The notes under the pieces are model-generated. The model ran no database searches. It worked only from the letters and a program-made list of their open reading frames with translations, and was not told the origin of the DNA. The translations under genes were made by a program, and so were the position numbers. Shown here in pieces: positions 54,523 through 62,371 of a stretch of 64,000 bases of DNA. Origin of the DNA: Pacificispira sp033344895. GTDB taxonomy: Bacteria; Pseudomonadota; Alphaproteobacteria; UBA8366; Aestuariispiraceae. Where the stretch lies: positions 2,294,001 through 2,358,000 of the forward strand of contig OZ245920.1 of assembly GCA_965229685.1 (NCBI GenBank), read 5' to 3'. Position 1 is the stretch's first letter, and each line of letters starts with the position of its first letter.

Positions 54523-55325
54523 TGGCCCCGGGCCTCCGGCACGATGACAATATCGACCCGCCGCGCCAGTTCGAAGCGGCGGGATTCCGGAATATCCCGG
54601 TCAATGTGACGATAAACCGAGTCCGCCTGTCCCAAAACCGACAAATCACCGTTATAGCCAGCCTGTTCCAATGACTTAGCCACCGCCAGGGCACGTGCGA
54701 GACTGAGGCCCCAGCGATCGCGGAATGGAGAGTCCGAAGGCAGCGGCTCCGGCGAGGTATGTCCACGAATGTCCAATCGGTTACCGAACTGCCGGAAAAC
54801 CGAGGCAAGGCTGGAGATGGTTCGAATGCCGAGATTGTTCAGTGTTGCACCGGAACCGTCAAAGTATCGGTCGGTCGGCAAGGACAAGACCAACTGATCC
54901 TCCAGCCCGGTCATCCGGATATCCGCCAGCAAGGGATCGCCGTCGAGCTTCTCGTTCAGGATCCGTTCAAGATAGCCGGTGGGAAATGCGGGAATGAGGT
55001 CGATCCGCGTGATCGTCCGTTCGCCGACGGGGGTCGGCTCTCCCGGCTTCACCGGCTCGTCCCGAGTGGCCAGAATCGAGATGACGGCATCCCATTTTTC
55101 GGACTGCAGATGCGACATCGAATACAGCATCACGAAAAATGCGAGCATCAGGGCCGAAACGTCACCAAAGGTCACCAGCCAGATCGGCGATTTCTCCACC
55201 ACATCTTCCGGAATGCCGTCATCGTCCAGCACGGCACCGGTCGATTCCGGCTGACGTTCGACCGGCGCCTCGTCAAACGCCTCTTCCTGCGGATCGTCCT
55301 GCTGTGCCTGGAAGATATCGCTCAT
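54519..55325 (-). CDS. MotB-like stator protein with OmpA domain
   Basis: 268 residues. A single membrane helix follows an acidic, soluble N-terminus: WLVTFGDVSALMLAFFVMLY, with Asp55 where MotB has its proton-binding Asp. The periplasmic half has an OmpA-like peptidoglycan-binding fold (LSLPTDRYFDGSGATLNNLG, NRLDIRGHTSPEP, and SLARALAVAKSL near residue 210). No MotA gene is in this window. An ExbD/TolR or chemoreceptor-independent stator relative is possible, but the flagellar setting favours MotB. Coupled at both ends by four-base overlaps. Confidence 0.7.
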   Translation of the reverse strand: MSDIFQAQQDDPQEEAFDEAPVERQPESTGAVLDDDGIPEDVVEKSPIWLVTFGDVSALMLAFFVMLYSMSHLQSEKWDAVISILATRDEPVKPGEPTPVGERTITRIDLIPAFPTGYLERILNEKLDGDPLLADIRMTGLEDQLVLSLPTDRYFDGSGATLNNLGIRTISSLASVFRQFGNRLDIRGHTSPEPLPSDSPFRDRWGLSLARALAVAKSLEQAGYNGDLSVLGQADSVYRHIDRDIPESRRFELARRVDIVIVPEARGQ

Positions 55326-56122
55326 TGTTCCCCTCCGGCACGGGTGACATCGGAGAACGTCATCCGCGCCGCGTCCGCGGACCGGATGAAGAAGCGAAAC
55401 CGGATACGGGCTTCGTTGCCCTTGCGGATACCCACCTCGAGATTGTCTGGCGGAGTGCCGCCGTCAATCAGGCTTTGCGCCAGGACACCGACCCGCGCAA
55501 ACGCCAGTTCGGTCCCGTTCAGGTCCGGCTCGGCACCAAAATTGGCGTCCGGATCCGCCGGATCGACGGTCCGGTTTTCGTCTCCGGCATTGGACAACGA
55601 CACCACCGTCGGCGAAACCGCCCCCAGACCTTCGACGAAAAGAATGGCCTGCATGATTACGACCTGATCCGGGATGCGCGACGACAGGACATAGGACGTC
55701 GCCTTGACCAGGTCCTGTCTGTCGCCGCGAACACGGGCCTGACCGCTGACAAAGAGCTGAATGATTGGCAGTTCGATGACGATGTGACGGCCATTGGTCA
55801 CCCGCTCGACCTTCACGAAGGGGATCTCCGTCAGCCATAGCCGCTCGACCTCGTCGATGACCTGTTCCGGTTCCAGTACCGGGCCCAATGTCGAAACGAG
55901 GATCTCGGCGGTCTCGTCAGGATCCGTATCGCTCTGGAACGTGGCGGCAACGGAACTCAACACATCGCGGGACTTGGTCTCCCTGAGGGTCGAGATGGTA
56001 TTCAGCAGGATGAAGAAGGCGAGCAGCAGGAGAAAAAGGCTCAAAAACATCAGCGGCCCGGTCTCCTTGCGGACAGGCAGCGGATCTTTCTCTTCTCCGT
56101 CGTCTTCGACTTCCTCGATCAT
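55322..56122 (-). CDS. second MotB-like protein lacking the channel Asp
   Basis: 266 residues from the ATG at 56122 (MIEEVEDDGEEKD). An acidic start and one helix (PLMFLSLFLLLLAFFILLNT) mirror the next protein, including LAFF, but Ser stands where the proton-binding Asp should be (about residue 28). The soluble part is a weak OmpA-like domain (HIVIELPIIQLFVSGQARVR), perhaps without peptidoglycan binding. It begins the three-gene unit with MotB-like and AMIN/TPR. A heterodimer with the next protein is a fair guess. An upstream frame extension to 56335 lacks coding character. Confidence 0.6.
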   Translation of the reverse strand: MIEEVEDDGEEKDPLPVRKETGPLMFLSLFLLLLAFFILLNTISTLRETKSRDVLSSVAATFQSDTDPDETAEILVSTLGPVLEPEQVIDEVERLWLTEIPFVKVERVTNGRHIVIELPIIQLFVSGQARVRGDRQDLVKATSYVLSSRIPDQVVIMQAILFVEGLGAVSPTVVSLSNAGDENRTVDPADPDANFGAEPDLNGTELAFARVGVLAQSLIDGGTPPDNLEVGIRKGNEARIRFRFFIRSADAARMTFSDVTRAGGEQ

Positions 56123-56371
56123 TCTTTCAATATGCAGGATTCCCTCGGAATCCGGCAAGGAATCTCCCCAAACTGCACCGCATTCTAGCAATGTCGGCAA
56201 TGATTTAGGCTGCCCTCGTGAGAGGGTCACACACCTGCTCGCGCAGGGTGCCTTCATCAAACGTCCACGAGGCCGCGCAGCAACTCGAACGCCGCTCTGA
56301 AGAGCCGAAAGCGGAGGTCGACAAATTTCTGGCACCGATGCGGGCAGCCTAGTCTTTCGAGCGGCCCAGGT

Positions 56372-56875
56372 TTACTCGGCGGACATCAGCATCAGGTCGG
56401 TATCGTCGGGATGCGCCCCGGCGGCAGTCAGCATGGCGTGGACCTGTCCGCGGTGATGGGTCTGATGATTGAAGAAATGAACCACCAGATCCGCGAGCCG
56501 GTGCGTCATCTCTCGTTTCGTGGCACCGGAATACCAAGACAACTCACCCGCCAGCCACGCGCCATCCAGCCCTTCCGCCCAGGCCAGGATTTCCGAATCA
56601 AGGGCCCGGCGGTTGCGAGCCAGATCGTCCCAATTGGCGAACAGGCGGCCTGAGTCGCCGATGCCGATCTCGGGCTTCGGCCGGTCCGTGAACCGGCTCA
56701 TCCACATTTGATCGCCCCACAGCAGGTGATTGAGGGTGCCGTGGATCGATCCGAAAAACGCACCGCGATCCGCAGCACGATCATCCGGAGACAGCGTCTC
56801 GGCCGCGGTGAACAGATTTCCGTTCTGCCAGATATTGTACCGGGCCATGGTGCGCACATAGGCGGGATCAATCAT
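56372..56875 (-). CDS. DinB family protein
   Basis: 167 residues of the DinB four-helix fold, with the metal-binding pattern: His in FGSIHGTLNHLLWGDQMW (about residue 50) and the pair in VHFFNHQTHHRGQVHAML (about residue 135). Such proteins are usually metal-dependent enzymes of thiol or stress metabolism; substrate unknown. It stands alone between motor and chemotaxis genes, and no link to them is evident. Confidence 0.85.
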   Translation of the reverse strand: MIDPAYVRTMARYNIWQNGNLFTAAETLSPDDRAADRGAFFGSIHGTLNHLLWGDQMWMSRFTDRPKPEIGIGDSGRLFANWDDLARNRRALDSEILAWAEGLDGAWLAGELSWYSGATKREMTHRLADLVVHFFNHQTHHRGQVHAMLTAAGAHPDDTDLMLMSAE

Positions 56876-56924
56876 TGCATCCCGCCCAAATGTGACCTGG
56901 TCCGATAAGTGGATATGGCTGAAA

Positions 56925-57311
56925 TCAGAAGTTCCCGATGACGGATGTCAGCTTTGCCTTCAACGTCGCGGCGTTGAAGGGCTTTACGATATAGTTGCTG
57001 ACACCGGCTTCCTTGGCGGCAATGACGTTTTCCGTCTTGCTCTCGGCGGTGATCATGATGAACGGAAGGTTCTTCATCTTTTCGTCTGACCGCACTTCGC
57101 GAAGAAGCTGAAGGCCGGTCATCGGCTCCATGTTCCAGTCCGAAATGACGAGGCCATATTCCTTGCCGCGCAGCTTCGTCAGCGCGTCGCTGCCGTCGGT
57201 CGCCTCATCGACATTGTTGAACCCGAGCTGCTTCAGCAGGTTGCGGATAATCCGCAGCATCGTCTTGTAGTCATCCACGATCAGGATGTTCATATTCATG
57301 TCGACTGCCAT
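56925..57311 (-). CDS. cheY: chemotaxis response regulator CheY
   Basis: 128 residues of a single receiver domain: acidic pair and start in MNILIVDDYKTMLRIIRNLL, phosphoacceptor Asp in GLVISDWNMEPMTGLQLL, Thr in IMITAESKTENV and Lys in NYIVKPFN. The sequence is CheY-like rather than of a transcription factor. The start at 57311 (MAVDMNMN) has GGAG upstream; MNMN four codons later is an alternative. It should bind FliM, encoded 1.5 kb upstream on the same strand. Confidence 0.92.
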   Translation of the reverse strand: MAVDMNMNILIVDDYKTMLRIIRNLLKQLGFNNVDEATDGSDALTKLRGKEYGLVISDWNMEPMTGLQLLREVRSDEKMKNLPFIMITAESKTENVIAAKEAGVSNYIVKPFNAATLKAKLTSVIGNF

Positions 57312-57453
57312 CGCCGTACTCCGCCTCACCTCTCGTCCAGTCTTTGCGACCGGATGGGATCCCAATTTTCGCCAATCGTTGTTGGCCTCACCGAATTAAC
57401 AGGTAGAACGTATCCGCTCCCCCCCGTCACGCAATATTTATATACACGTATTC

Positions 57454-57469
57454 TTTACCCGAAGTTAAC
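57454..57469. promoter_or_regulatory. possible CtrA-like site before cheY
   Basis: TTTACCCGAAGTTAAC is one base from the CtrA consensus TTAA-N7-TTAAC, in the 199-base gap between motE and cheY, about 143 bases from the cheY start. A second TTAAC-like half lies near 57396. With a CckA-type kinase gene nearby such a site is plausible, but one match is weak evidence. Confidence 0.35.
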
Positions 57470-57510
57470 AGTACAATGGCCGTGCAAGGGATTTTCTCGC
57501 ATTACACATG

Positions 57511-58167
57511 TTACTGACGAATTTCGGGCAACGCCTCCCGTGCATCGATTTCCTGTGTCACGATCACGGCCTTTTCCGGATCCATCGCCTCCAGGATCGG
57601 TGCCAGCTTGCGCTCGCTCATGCCGCGGATCACGCTCAGAATCGTATCCAGTTCCATCGTATTGAAAATGGCCGCTGCGCGTTTCGGCTTCATGTTGGAA
57701 TAAACCCGCTGCAGCCGCGCGCTTTCCTCATCCTCCTGGTTCTCGTACCGCGCCAGGAGTTGCTGAATCTCGTCGCGAATGCTTTCCAGCCGTTTCTGCG
57801 TCTCGCTCAGCCGGGTTTCCACGACCGCCAGCATCGCCTCACGCTGGGCCAGTTCCCTCTCACGGTCATCCAGTTGCAGACGTCGTTCGGCGAGGCTGTT
57901 GGCCAATCTCAACTCGGTCGGATGCATGCTTTCCGATCCATCGATGATCGGCACGTCGCTATCATCCAACTCCAGTGGCACCGGCGCGTCACCGGTATCG
58001 CCCGGCACCGGCGGGACCGCATCCGCGTCCTGGGCAATGGCGAGGCCGTTGGACAGACCGGCGGGCGCAGGATCGTCCGACAGGGACTCCCAGATCGACC
58101 CGGCGCGGAAGGACAAGCCCACCGCGGCCAAAATGATTGCTGCCGGTATCAGTCGGATGCGAACCAA
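57511..58167 (-). CDS. motE: MotE family flagellar protein
   Basis: 218 residues. One hydrophobic segment at the start (LIPAAIILAAVGLSF) anchors or exports it, then an acidic linker, a coiled coil (about 95-150, rich in RL and QRE) and a C-terminal MgtE-N-like domain (YSNMKPKRAAAIFNTMELDT, LAPILEAMDPEKAVIVTQEI). This order matches MotE, which in Sinorhizobium acts as a chaperone for the periplasmic motor protein MotC. Eight bases after the DUF6468 gene. Confidence 0.8.
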   Translation of the reverse strand: MVRIRLIPAAIILAAVGLSFRAGSIWESLSDDPAPAGLSNGLAIAQDADAVPPVPGDTGDAPVPLELDDSDVPIIDGSESMHPTELRLANSLAERRLQLDDRERELAQREAMLAVVETRLSETQKRLESIRDEIQQLLARYENQEDEESARLQRVYSNMKPKRAAAIFNTMELDTILSVIRGMSERKLAPILEAMDPEKAVIVTQEIDAREALPEIRQ

Positions 58168-58174
58168 CGCTGCC

Positions 58175-58708
58175 TCACCTCATATCCTGAAGCGCTTTCA
58201 ACAATTCCGATTTCGACTTTGCCCGCGCCTTTCTGGCAGCGGTCTTGTCACGGGCCGGTGTGGATGCTTCCGGCTCCGGCCGGTCCTCCGGCGGCGCGGT
58301 CAGCGCATTGCGTCGCGCCGAACGCCGGGCCGGCTCGGATGACGTCTCCACAGACTGTTCCGCGGCCTTCGATGTGGCCCGCCCCGCGCGGATTCCTGTT
58401 TCCAGGGCATCGGCCACCTTCTCGCCGCGCTTGATCAGGAACTCCAGGTCGTCGCAGAGTTCGCCGGCTTTCAGGGCCGACTGCCGCGCCTGGTCCAGAG
58501 TATCCCGTGCGTCGCCCTTCAGGCTATGCAGGGCCTTCTCCGCGCGTTCCGTCGCCGTTCCGAAATCCTTGATCAAGGATTCCAGATGCTCCCGACCCGA
58601 CCGAATGACCGCGATCTGGCGGTTCAGACGGACGCCGTAATAGATTGCCACGCCCAGCAATGCCATGAGCGCGATATCAAGTGCGATGCCCAGCGTCGAA
58701 CCGACCAT
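58175..58708 (-). CDS. DUF6468 protein
   Basis: 177 residues, one N-terminal membrane helix (LGIALDIALMALLGVAIYYG), then a long helical, coiled-coil-like stretch (LNRQIAVIRSGREHLESLIK, GELCDDLEFLIKRGEKVADAL) and a basic, disordered tail. This is the DUF6468 pattern seen beside fliM in alphaproteobacteria. The function is unknown, presumably flagellar. It lies between fliM and motE. Confidence 0.7.
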   Translation of the reverse strand: MVGSTLGIALDIALMALLGVAIYYGVRLNRQIAVIRSGREHLESLIKDFGTATERAEKALHSLKGDARDTLDQARQSALKAGELCDDLEFLIKRGEKVADALETGIRAGRATSKAAEQSVETSSEPARRSARRNALTAPPEDRPEPEASTPARDKTAARKARAKSKSELLKALQDMR

Positions 58709-58804
58709 TTTCCGTATCCGCCTTTCACGCCCGGCCAGTGACAGGATCGCCCGAACGGCAGTACGGTTCCAAGACTACCCGGATTCGATCCGTCAATGGA
58801 GTAG

Positions 58805-59899
58805 CTATTCCACTTCGGCCCGTTTGTCGATCCGTACGGCGATATTGCCGCCTTTTCGCCCCATTGTGCCGGTGAACATCGGCATGCTGCCGCAGCGGAT
58901 CTGAATCGGGGAATCCGGCGAGGCCTGCAGCGGCAGGAACATGCCCTCCTCCCATTCCAGAACCTCGCCGAGCGACATGCCAACCTCGTCCAGAACGGCT
59001 TCGATGGGGACTTCCGTGAACCACAATTCCGTGGCCAGGTGGTTTTCCCAGATGGAGTCACGGCCGAATTTCTCGCCCATGAACATCTGCAGCAGAAGTT
59101 CGCGAACCGGCTCCAGCGTCGCATAGGGCAGCAGCAGTTCAAGCCGTCCGCCGCGATCCTCCATGTCGATACGCAGTCGCGCCAGGATCGCCGCGTTTGC
59201 CGGCCGTGCAATCGTCGCAAAGCGTGGGTTGGTCTCCAACCGGTCGAAACGCATCGTCACGGAGGACAGTGGATCGAATGCCGCGGACAGATCCGCCAAC
59301 ACGACATTGATCATCCGCTCCACGAGATTGCGCTCGATCGTCGTATAGGGCCGCCCTTCGATCCGCATTGCCGCCGTACCGCGCCGCCCGCCCAGCAGAA
59401 CGTCGACGATCGAGTAGATCAGCGAGGAATCGATGGTGATCAGCCCGTAATTGTCCCACTCCTCCGCCTTGAAGACGGTCAGCATCGCCGGCAACGGAAT
59501 GGAGTTCAGATAGTCCCCGAAACGGATCGACGTGATGTTGTCCAGGCTGACTTCGACGTTGTCCGAGGTAAAGTTACGCAGGCTTGTGGACATCATCCTG
59601 ACCAGACGGTCATAAACGATTTCCAGCATCGGCAGGCGTTCATAGGACACCATGCCCGAATCGATAATCGCTTCGATCCCGGACTTGCTGCCGTCATCGT
59701 CGCCGCCTTCCTGGAAGCCGAGAAGACTGTCGATTTCGTCCTGGTTCAGGACGCGGGCTGCGCCGCCGCCTTCCTCTCCGCCTTCGGCCATGGCGGCCCA
59801 TTCAGCGGCCAGATCATCCGCACCGGCATCGCCCTCACCGACGTCCTCGTCGGCCATGGCGGCCCATTCTTCTGCCATTGCGTCTTGATCGTCAGCCAT
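58805..59899 (-). CDS. fliM: flagellar motor switch protein FliM
   Basis: 364 residues of the C-ring. A long acidic, alanine-rich N-terminus comes first (many WAAMA repeats), then NQDEIDSLLGF, the CheY/FliG-side motif that usually opens FliM, the middle domain with MLEIVYDRLVRMMSTSLRNF, and the C-terminal FliN-like fold (SLGEVLEWEEGMFLPL). The N-terminal 60 residues of WAAM-type repeats are unusual: FliM normally starts at the DQDEIDALL motif. A sigma-54-like site lies 62 bases upstream. Confidence 0.93.
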   Translation of the reverse strand: MADDQDAMAEEWAAMADEDVGEGDAGADDLAAEWAAMAEGGEEGGGAARVLNQDEIDSLLGFQEGGDDDGSKSGIEAIIDSGMVSYERLPMLEIVYDRLVRMMSTSLRNFTSDNVEVSLDNITSIRFGDYLNSIPLPAMLTVFKAEEWDNYGLITIDSSLIYSIVDVLLGGRRGTAAMRIEGRPYTTIERNLVERMINVVLADLSAAFDPLSSVTMRFDRLETNPRFATIARPANAAILARLRIDMEDRGGRLELLLPYATLEPVRELLLQMFMGEKFGRDSIWENHLATELWFTEVPIEAVLDEVGMSLGEVLEWEEGMFLPLQASPDSPIQIRCGSMPMFTGTMGRKGGNIAVRIDKRAEVE

Positions 59900-59960
59900 A
59901 TCTTACGCCTCACCGCCTGTGTCCGGACGACCCGTCCGCGCCGTCTCCTTCGGCAAGCCA

Positions 59961-59976
59961 AGCAAATCCGGGGCCA
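59961..59976 (-). promoter_or_regulatory. sigma-54-like promoter before fliM
   Basis: Read on the minus strand, TGGCCCCGGATTTGCT keeps the invariant GG and GC ten bases apart and matches TGGCACG-N4-TTGCT at all but two positions. It lies between fliL and fliM, 62 bases before the fliM start, and would let fliM-DUF6468-motE be made without fliL. Confidence 0.55.
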
Positions 59977-59990
59977 AAAACATATTGCCT

Positions 59991-60503
59991 TTATTGCACC
60001 AGCATCTTCACCAGCAGGAGGTCCTTGACCGGGGTCGGCGCCAGCACCTGGCTGACCCTGCGGTACAACTCCTCGCGCACTAGATAGGCGCCTTCACTGC
60101 CGTTCAACTCCTCCGGGCGCAGTTCGCGCAGGAAAACGTTGAATTCCGAGACCACTTTCGGCCGAAGCTGGTCCATGCGCTGTACGGCGGCAGGATCCTC
60201 CAGCTCCAATTGAACCTCGAGAACGAGAAAATTCTTCCGCGTTCCGGTGCCGCTGAGCGAAACGGTCATCTCCTCCATTTCATAGAAGATGCCCGGGGGT
60301 TCGATGGTCGGTTCGGCGACTTCCTCTGTCTGCTCCTCTTCCGCTGCCGGGTCTCCCCCCAACAGCCCATCAAACAAACCCAGCGCAATCGCCGCACCGA
60401 CGGCGGCACAGATCAGGATCACCGGCAACAGGATGAAAATCACCAGCTTCTTGCCGCTGACCTTCCGTTTTACCGGTGCGTCGTCTTCGTCTTCTTCGCT
60501 CAT
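59991..60503 (-). CDS. fliL: flagellar basal body protein FliL
   Basis: 170 residues. A basic N-terminus and one helix (KLVIFILLPVILICAAVGAA) precede the periplasmic FliL domain (PPGIFYEMEEMTVSLSGTG, FLVLEVQLELEDPAAVQRMD). FliL supports stator function around the motor. It is first in the run fliL-fliM-DUF6468-motE and divergent from flgF. Confidence 0.93.
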   Translation of the reverse strand: MSEEDEDDAPVKRKVSGKKLVIFILLPVILICAAVGAAIALGLFDGLLGGDPAAEEEQTEEVAEPTIEPPGIFYEMEEMTVSLSGTGTRKNFLVLEVQLELEDPAAVQRMDQLRPKVVSEFNVFLRELRPEELNGSEGAYLVREELYRRVSQVLAPTPVKDLLLVKMLVQ

Positions 60504-60683
60504 AAACCCCTATCCGCCAACGTGGTGCTTCGGCACATTTTACCGGGCCAGACCCTAACACAGAGTAACCGAAACGGAAAAACCTAACGGCATCCGGGAA
60601 AAGCAGGGGCCGAAACCGCATTCGGGATATAACAAAGGTCGAGCCAGGAATACAACCCATTGATATTACGCCACTTTCAAAAC

Positions 60684-60699
60684 TGGCATGCCGATTGCT
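60684..60699 (+). promoter_or_regulatory. sigma-54 promoter of the flgF operon
   Basis: TGGCATGCCGATTGCT matches TGGCACG-N4-TTGCT with one mismatch and correct spacing. It lies 83 bases before the flgF start, in the divergent gap with fliL. Confidence 0.8.
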
Positions 60700-60781
60700 T
60701 TTATGTCCGGCGAGAGAGAGCGGGCGTGTCTGTCGGGAAACGGACACCCCAGAAACGGAGAGAGCGAAAGGCGCGTGCGCC

Positions 60782-61513
60782 ATGGAAAACACCACCTATA
60801 TCGGTTTGTCCCGACAGTTGGGACTGCGGCGTGCGATGGATGTCGTCGCCCACAACATCGCCAACGCCGACACGCCCGCGTTCAAGGCTGAACGCCTGGT
60901 CTTCCGCGAGTATCTGGCCAATCCGGAGAGCAAGGACGAGCTGTCCTTCGTGCAGGATGTCGGCATGGCCCGCGACCTGACCAACGGCCCGCTGGTCACG
61001 ACCGGCAATGACTTTGATGTCGCGATCACCGAAGAGGCCGGTTACTTCGTCATCGATACGCCACTGGGCGAGCGCTTCACCCGTCATGGACGCTTCCAAC
61101 TGGATGCCGACGGACAGCTGGTGACCGGCGCCGGTTATCCGGTGATGGGACAGAACGGCCCGATCACGATCAACGCCGACGAAGGTCGCATTTCGATCGC
61201 TTCCGACGGGACGATCTCGAACGACGCTGGGGTCCTGGGGCAGTTGCGGGTGGTTGACTTTGAAGACCCGCAACAGCTTCGCAAAGCCGCCAACGGCTTG
61301 TTTTCCGCCCCGCCCGACGTGGAGCCGGAGGACATCGACACCCCTTCCCTGGCGCAGGGAATGATCGAGGATTCCAACGTTCAACCGATCCTTGAACTGA
61401 CTCGGATGATGCAGATCAACCGAACGCACGAGAGCGTGACGCGGTTCCTGAAGAACGAAGACGACCGCATCAAGGACATGATCGACAAGCTGGGCCGTCA
61501 GGGCCAGGCGTAA
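60782..61513 (+). CDS. flgF: flagellar proximal rod protein FlgF
   Basis: 243 residues from the ATG at 60782 (MENTTYIGLSRQ). The rod signature RAMDVVAHNIANADTPAFKA, the core GEGYF-like stretch DVAITEEAGYFVIDTPLGER, and the C-terminal D0 helix (LELTRMMQINRTHESVTRFL) identify FlgF. An upstream frame start at 60695 lacks family similarity. First gene of flgF-flgG-flgA-flgH. Confidence 0.93.
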   Translation: MENTTYIGLSRQLGLRRAMDVVAHNIANADTPAFKAERLVFREYLANPESKDELSFVQDVGMARDLTNGPLVTTGNDFDVAITEEAGYFVIDTPLGERFTRHGRFQLDADGQLVTGAGYPVMGQNGPITINADEGRISIASDGTISNDAGVLGQLRVVDFEDPQQLRKAANGLFSAPPDVEPEDIDTPSLAQGMIEDSNVQPILELTRMMQINRTHESVTRFLKNEDDRIKDMIDKLGRQGQA

Positions 61514-61554
61514 GCCGCCGAAACACGGACCGGCAAGGGTAAGGAGAGAAGGCA

Positions 61555-62340
61555 ATGCGATCTTTGAGCATCGGCGCGACGGGCATGCTGGCACAGCAGC
61601 TGAACGTCGAGGTCATCTCCCACAACATCGCGAACATGAACACCACGTCCTATCAGCGCCGTCGCGCCGAGTTTCAGGACCTGCTGTACCAGAACATGCG
61701 CCGTGTCGGATCCGACAGTTCCGATGCCAACACCACGGTGCCGGTCGGGGTGCAGGTCGGCCTCGGGGTCAAAACCGCTGCGGTCTACCGGATCACGGAA
61801 CAGGGCAACCTGACCCTGACGGAGAACCCGCTGGATGTGGCGATCAACGGCGAGGGTTATTTCCGGATCCGGCTCCCGAATGGCGACACGGCCTTTACAC
61901 GCGCCGGCTCCTTCCAGCTGGACGGAGATGGCGACATGGTTACGGTCGACGGCTTCGAGGTCCAGCCCGGACTGACCATCCCTGCCAACGCCATCGATAT
62001 CTCGATCAACGCGTCGGGTCAGGTCGTCGTCTCGCTTGACGGACAGACGGCCCCCCAGACTGTTGGGCAGTTGGAACTGGCCCGTTTTCCGAACGACGCC
62101 GGCCTGCTGGCTGTCGGGGACAACCTGTTCCTGGAGACCCCCGCATCGGGCGCACCGACCACGGCTGCGCCGGGAACCGCCGGTTTCGGCACGATCCAGC
62201 AGGGCTTCCTTGAGACCTCCAACGTGAACGTCGTGGAGGAGATCACGAACCTGATCACCGCCCAGCGGGCCTATGAAATGAACTCCAAGGTCATCGAGAC
62301 CTCGGACCAGATGATGTCGACGCTGACCAACCTGCGTTAA
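61555..62340 (+). CDS. flgG: flagellar distal rod protein FlgG
   Basis: 261 residues, the standard length. The start MRSLSIGATGMLAQQLNVEV, then ISHNIANMNTTSYQRRRAEF, is classic FlgG, with the core NPLDVAINGEGYFRIRLPNG and the end ITAQRAYEMNSKVIETSDQM. AAGGAGAGAAGGC precedes the ATG. Forms the distal rod above FlgF. Confidence 0.97.
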   Translation: MRSLSIGATGMLAQQLNVEVISHNIANMNTTSYQRRRAEFQDLLYQNMRRVGSDSSDANTTVPVGVQVGLGVKTAAVYRITEQGNLTLTENPLDVAINGEGYFRIRLPNGDTAFTRAGSFQLDGDGDMVTVDGFEVQPGLTIPANAIDISINASGQVVVSLDGQTAPQTVGQLELARFPNDAGLLAVGDNLFLETPASGAPTTAAPGTAGFGTIQQGFLETSNVNVVEEITNLITAQRAYEMNSKVIETSDQMMSTLTNLR

Positions 62341-62371
62341 TCGCCGGAACACGAGCGCGAGGAGACTGAAG

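Noticed and set aside
56155..56170. Sigma-54 site before the MotB-like pair
   Set aside because: GG and GC are ten bases apart, but the flanking consensus is poor and the leader would be very short, so it is not listed as a feature.
55322..56335. Longer form of the first MotB-like protein starting at 56335
   Set aside because: The added 71 residues have no coding character, and the ATG at 56122 starts the acidic head expected for the family.
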